A stretch of 9,009 nt of DNA from Lentzea sp. (GTDB taxonomy: Bacteria > Actinomycetota > Actinomycetes > Mycobacteriales > Pseudonocardiaceae). The notes beneath the pieces were generated by a model that saw only the letters and a program-made list of their open reading frames with translations, made no database searches and was not told where the DNA came from. Below are positions 8,155 to 9,009 of this stretch, piece by piece. The translations under genes were made by a program, and so were the position numbers. The stretch's first letter is position 1; each line of letters begins with the position of its first letter. The stretch lies in contig JASLAV010000928.1 in the NCBI GenBank assembly GCA_030146905.1, positions 1 to 9,009 on the forward strand, given 5' to 3'.

Positions 8155-9009
8155 GTGGCGCTCGTCGTCCAGAAGTACGGCGGTTCATCGGTGGAGAGTG
8201 CCGAGCGGATCAAACGCGTGGCCGAGCGCATCGTCGCGACCAAGAAGGCGGGGAACGACGTCGTGGTCGTCGTGTCCGCCATGGGCGACACGACCGATGA
8301 GCTGCTCGACCTCGCCCGCCAGGTCTCGCCGGTACCGCCCGCGCGTGAGCTCGACATGCTCCTCACCTCCGGTGAGCGCATCTCGATGTCACTGCTCGCG
8401 ATGGCGATCAACTCGCTCGGTGCGGAGGCGCGCTCGTACACGGGCTCGCAGGCCGGCGTGATCACGACCTCGGTGCACGGCAAGGCCCGCATCATCGACG
8501 TCACCCCGAGCCGGATCCAGGACGCGACGTCCGAGGGGGCCATCGCGATCGTCGCGGGCTTCCAGGGCGTCTCCCAGGGCTCGAAGGAGATCACCACGCT
8601 CGGCCGCGGCGGCAGCGACACCACCGCGGTGGCGCTCGCGGCGGCGACCAAGGCCGACGTGTGCGAGATCTACACCGACGTGGACGGCGTCTACACCGCC
8701 GACCCGCGCATCGTGCCGAACGCGAAGAAGCTCGACACGATCACGTACGAGGAAATGCTCGAGATGGCCGCCTGCGGCGCCAAGGTGCTGATGCTCCGCT
8801 GCGTGGAGTACGCCCGGCGCTACAACGTCCCCGTGCACGTCCGCTCTTCGTTCAGCAACAAGACCGGGACCATCGTGTCCGGTTCAGTGGAGGACCTTCC
8901 CGTGGAACAGGCGATGATCACCGGCGTCGCGCACGACCGGTCCGAGGCCAAAATCACCGTGACGGCAGTTCCCGACCACCCCGGCATCGCGGCCAAGATC
9001 TTCCGCGTC
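8155..9009 (+). CDS. lysC: Aspartokinase, alpha subunit (3'-truncated by window edge)
   Basis: The first 285 residues of aspartate kinase are visible; the enzyme phosphorylates aspartate at the entry to lysine, threonine, methionine and diaminopimelate synthesis. The kinase domain shows QKYGGSSV (6-13), [17 protein letters not shown] (37-53), LLTSGERIS with Glu74, and [13 protein letters not shown] (150-162). [13 protein letters not shown] follows in the nucleotide-binding part, then [20 protein letters not shown]. The first ACT regulatory domain begins near residue 265 ([20 protein letters not shown]) and runs off the window. The GTG at 8155 is set by AAGGAGG (8140-8146), 8 bases upstream. 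Numbering agrees with the 421-residue actinobacterial enzyme as I know it. An internal start for a beta subunit lies in frame at 8902. asd is expected downstream but is outside the window. Confidence 0.96.
   Translation, partial: MALVVQKYGGSSVESAERIKRVAERIVATKKAGNDVVVVVSAMGDTTDELLDLARQVSPVPPARELDMLLTSGERISMSLLAMAINSLGAEARSYTGSQAGVITTSVHGKARIIDVTPSRIQDATSEGAIAIVAGFQGVSQGSKEITTLGRGGSDTTAVALAAATKADVCEIYTDVDGVYTADPRIVPNAKKLDTITYEEMLEMAACGAKVLMLRCVEYARRYNVPVHVRSSFSNKTGTIVSGSVEDLPVEQAMITGVAHDRSEAKITVTAVPDHPGIAAKIFRV
8889..8904 (+). promoter_or_regulatory. Internal ribosome-binding site and GTG start for the aspartokinase beta subunit
   Basis: GGAGG (8889-8893) lies 8 bases before an in-frame GTG (8902-8904), codon 250 of lysC. 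Corynebacterial lysC makes a beta subunit of 172 residues from the same frame, whose start falls at residue 250 of 421, the same place. The product would begin VEQAMITGV and contain both ACT domains, forming the regulatory partner of the full-length alpha subunit. Confidence 0.65.

Noticed and set aside
6668..8461. A 597-codon plus-strand open frame across nitroreductase, GT-C and lysC
   Set aside because: It crosses three well-supported genes in the wrong frame or strand and has low-complexity Arg/Gln/Ala composition.

Overview
The window is high-GC actinobacterial DNA. GTG starts, GC-rich terminators without a long U-tract, apparent leaderless starts behind TAnnnT -10 boxes, and the leuA/aspartokinase neighbourhood all point to Actinomycetota. 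A member of the Pseudonocardiales or a related mycolic-acid-free actinomycete is my best guess from general resemblance; no marker in the window fixes the genus.

Layout. (1) 3-1663, plus strand: the 3' part of an OppD/DppD-type ATPase, translationally coupled (ATGA) to a complete OppF/DppF-type ATPase. This is the end of a peptide-type ABC importer operon, closed by a strong hairpin terminator at 1676-1717. (2) 1747-2771: a TetR-family regulator (plus) and a DedA/VTT membrane protein (minus), whose 3' ends overlap tail to tail by 136 bp. (3) 2879-4861, minus strand: leuA (2-isopropylmalate synthase) with a terminator behind it. In front of it is a leader that can encode a short peptide with three consecutive Leu codons. 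Those codons are exactly complementary to the leuA Shine-Dalgarno, which suggests leucine-responsive control of translation. (4) 4862-5168: an intergenic stretch that includes a 90-bp tract of six 15-bp units reading as degenerate pentapeptide repeats. (5) 5169-6281, plus strand: two tandem paralogous two-helix membrane proteins followed by a zinc-ribbon Nudix hydrolase, apparently one operon. (6) 6267-8050, minus strand: a PIG-V-like GT-C membrane glycosyltransferase coupled (TGATG) to a nitroreductase. The nitroreductase's end overlaps the Nudix gene by 15 bp. (7) 8155-9009, plus strand: the first 285 codons of aspartokinase, including an in-frame internal start expected to make the separate beta subunit.

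How it fits together. leuA and aspartokinase are divergent amino-acid biosynthesis genes. They are direct divergent neighbours in mycobacteria, as I recall. Here five genes of unrelated or unknown role (two small membrane proteins, Nudix, nitroreductase, GT-C enzyme) lie between them. The points most worth attention are the leuA leader, the shared TACTCT promoter motif that places leaderless starts for the leader peptide and the GT-C gene, the tandem paralogues (the first has the only TTA codon I found in a called gene), and the pentapeptide-like tract. I saw no RNA genes, insertion sequences, CRISPR arrays or prophage genes.
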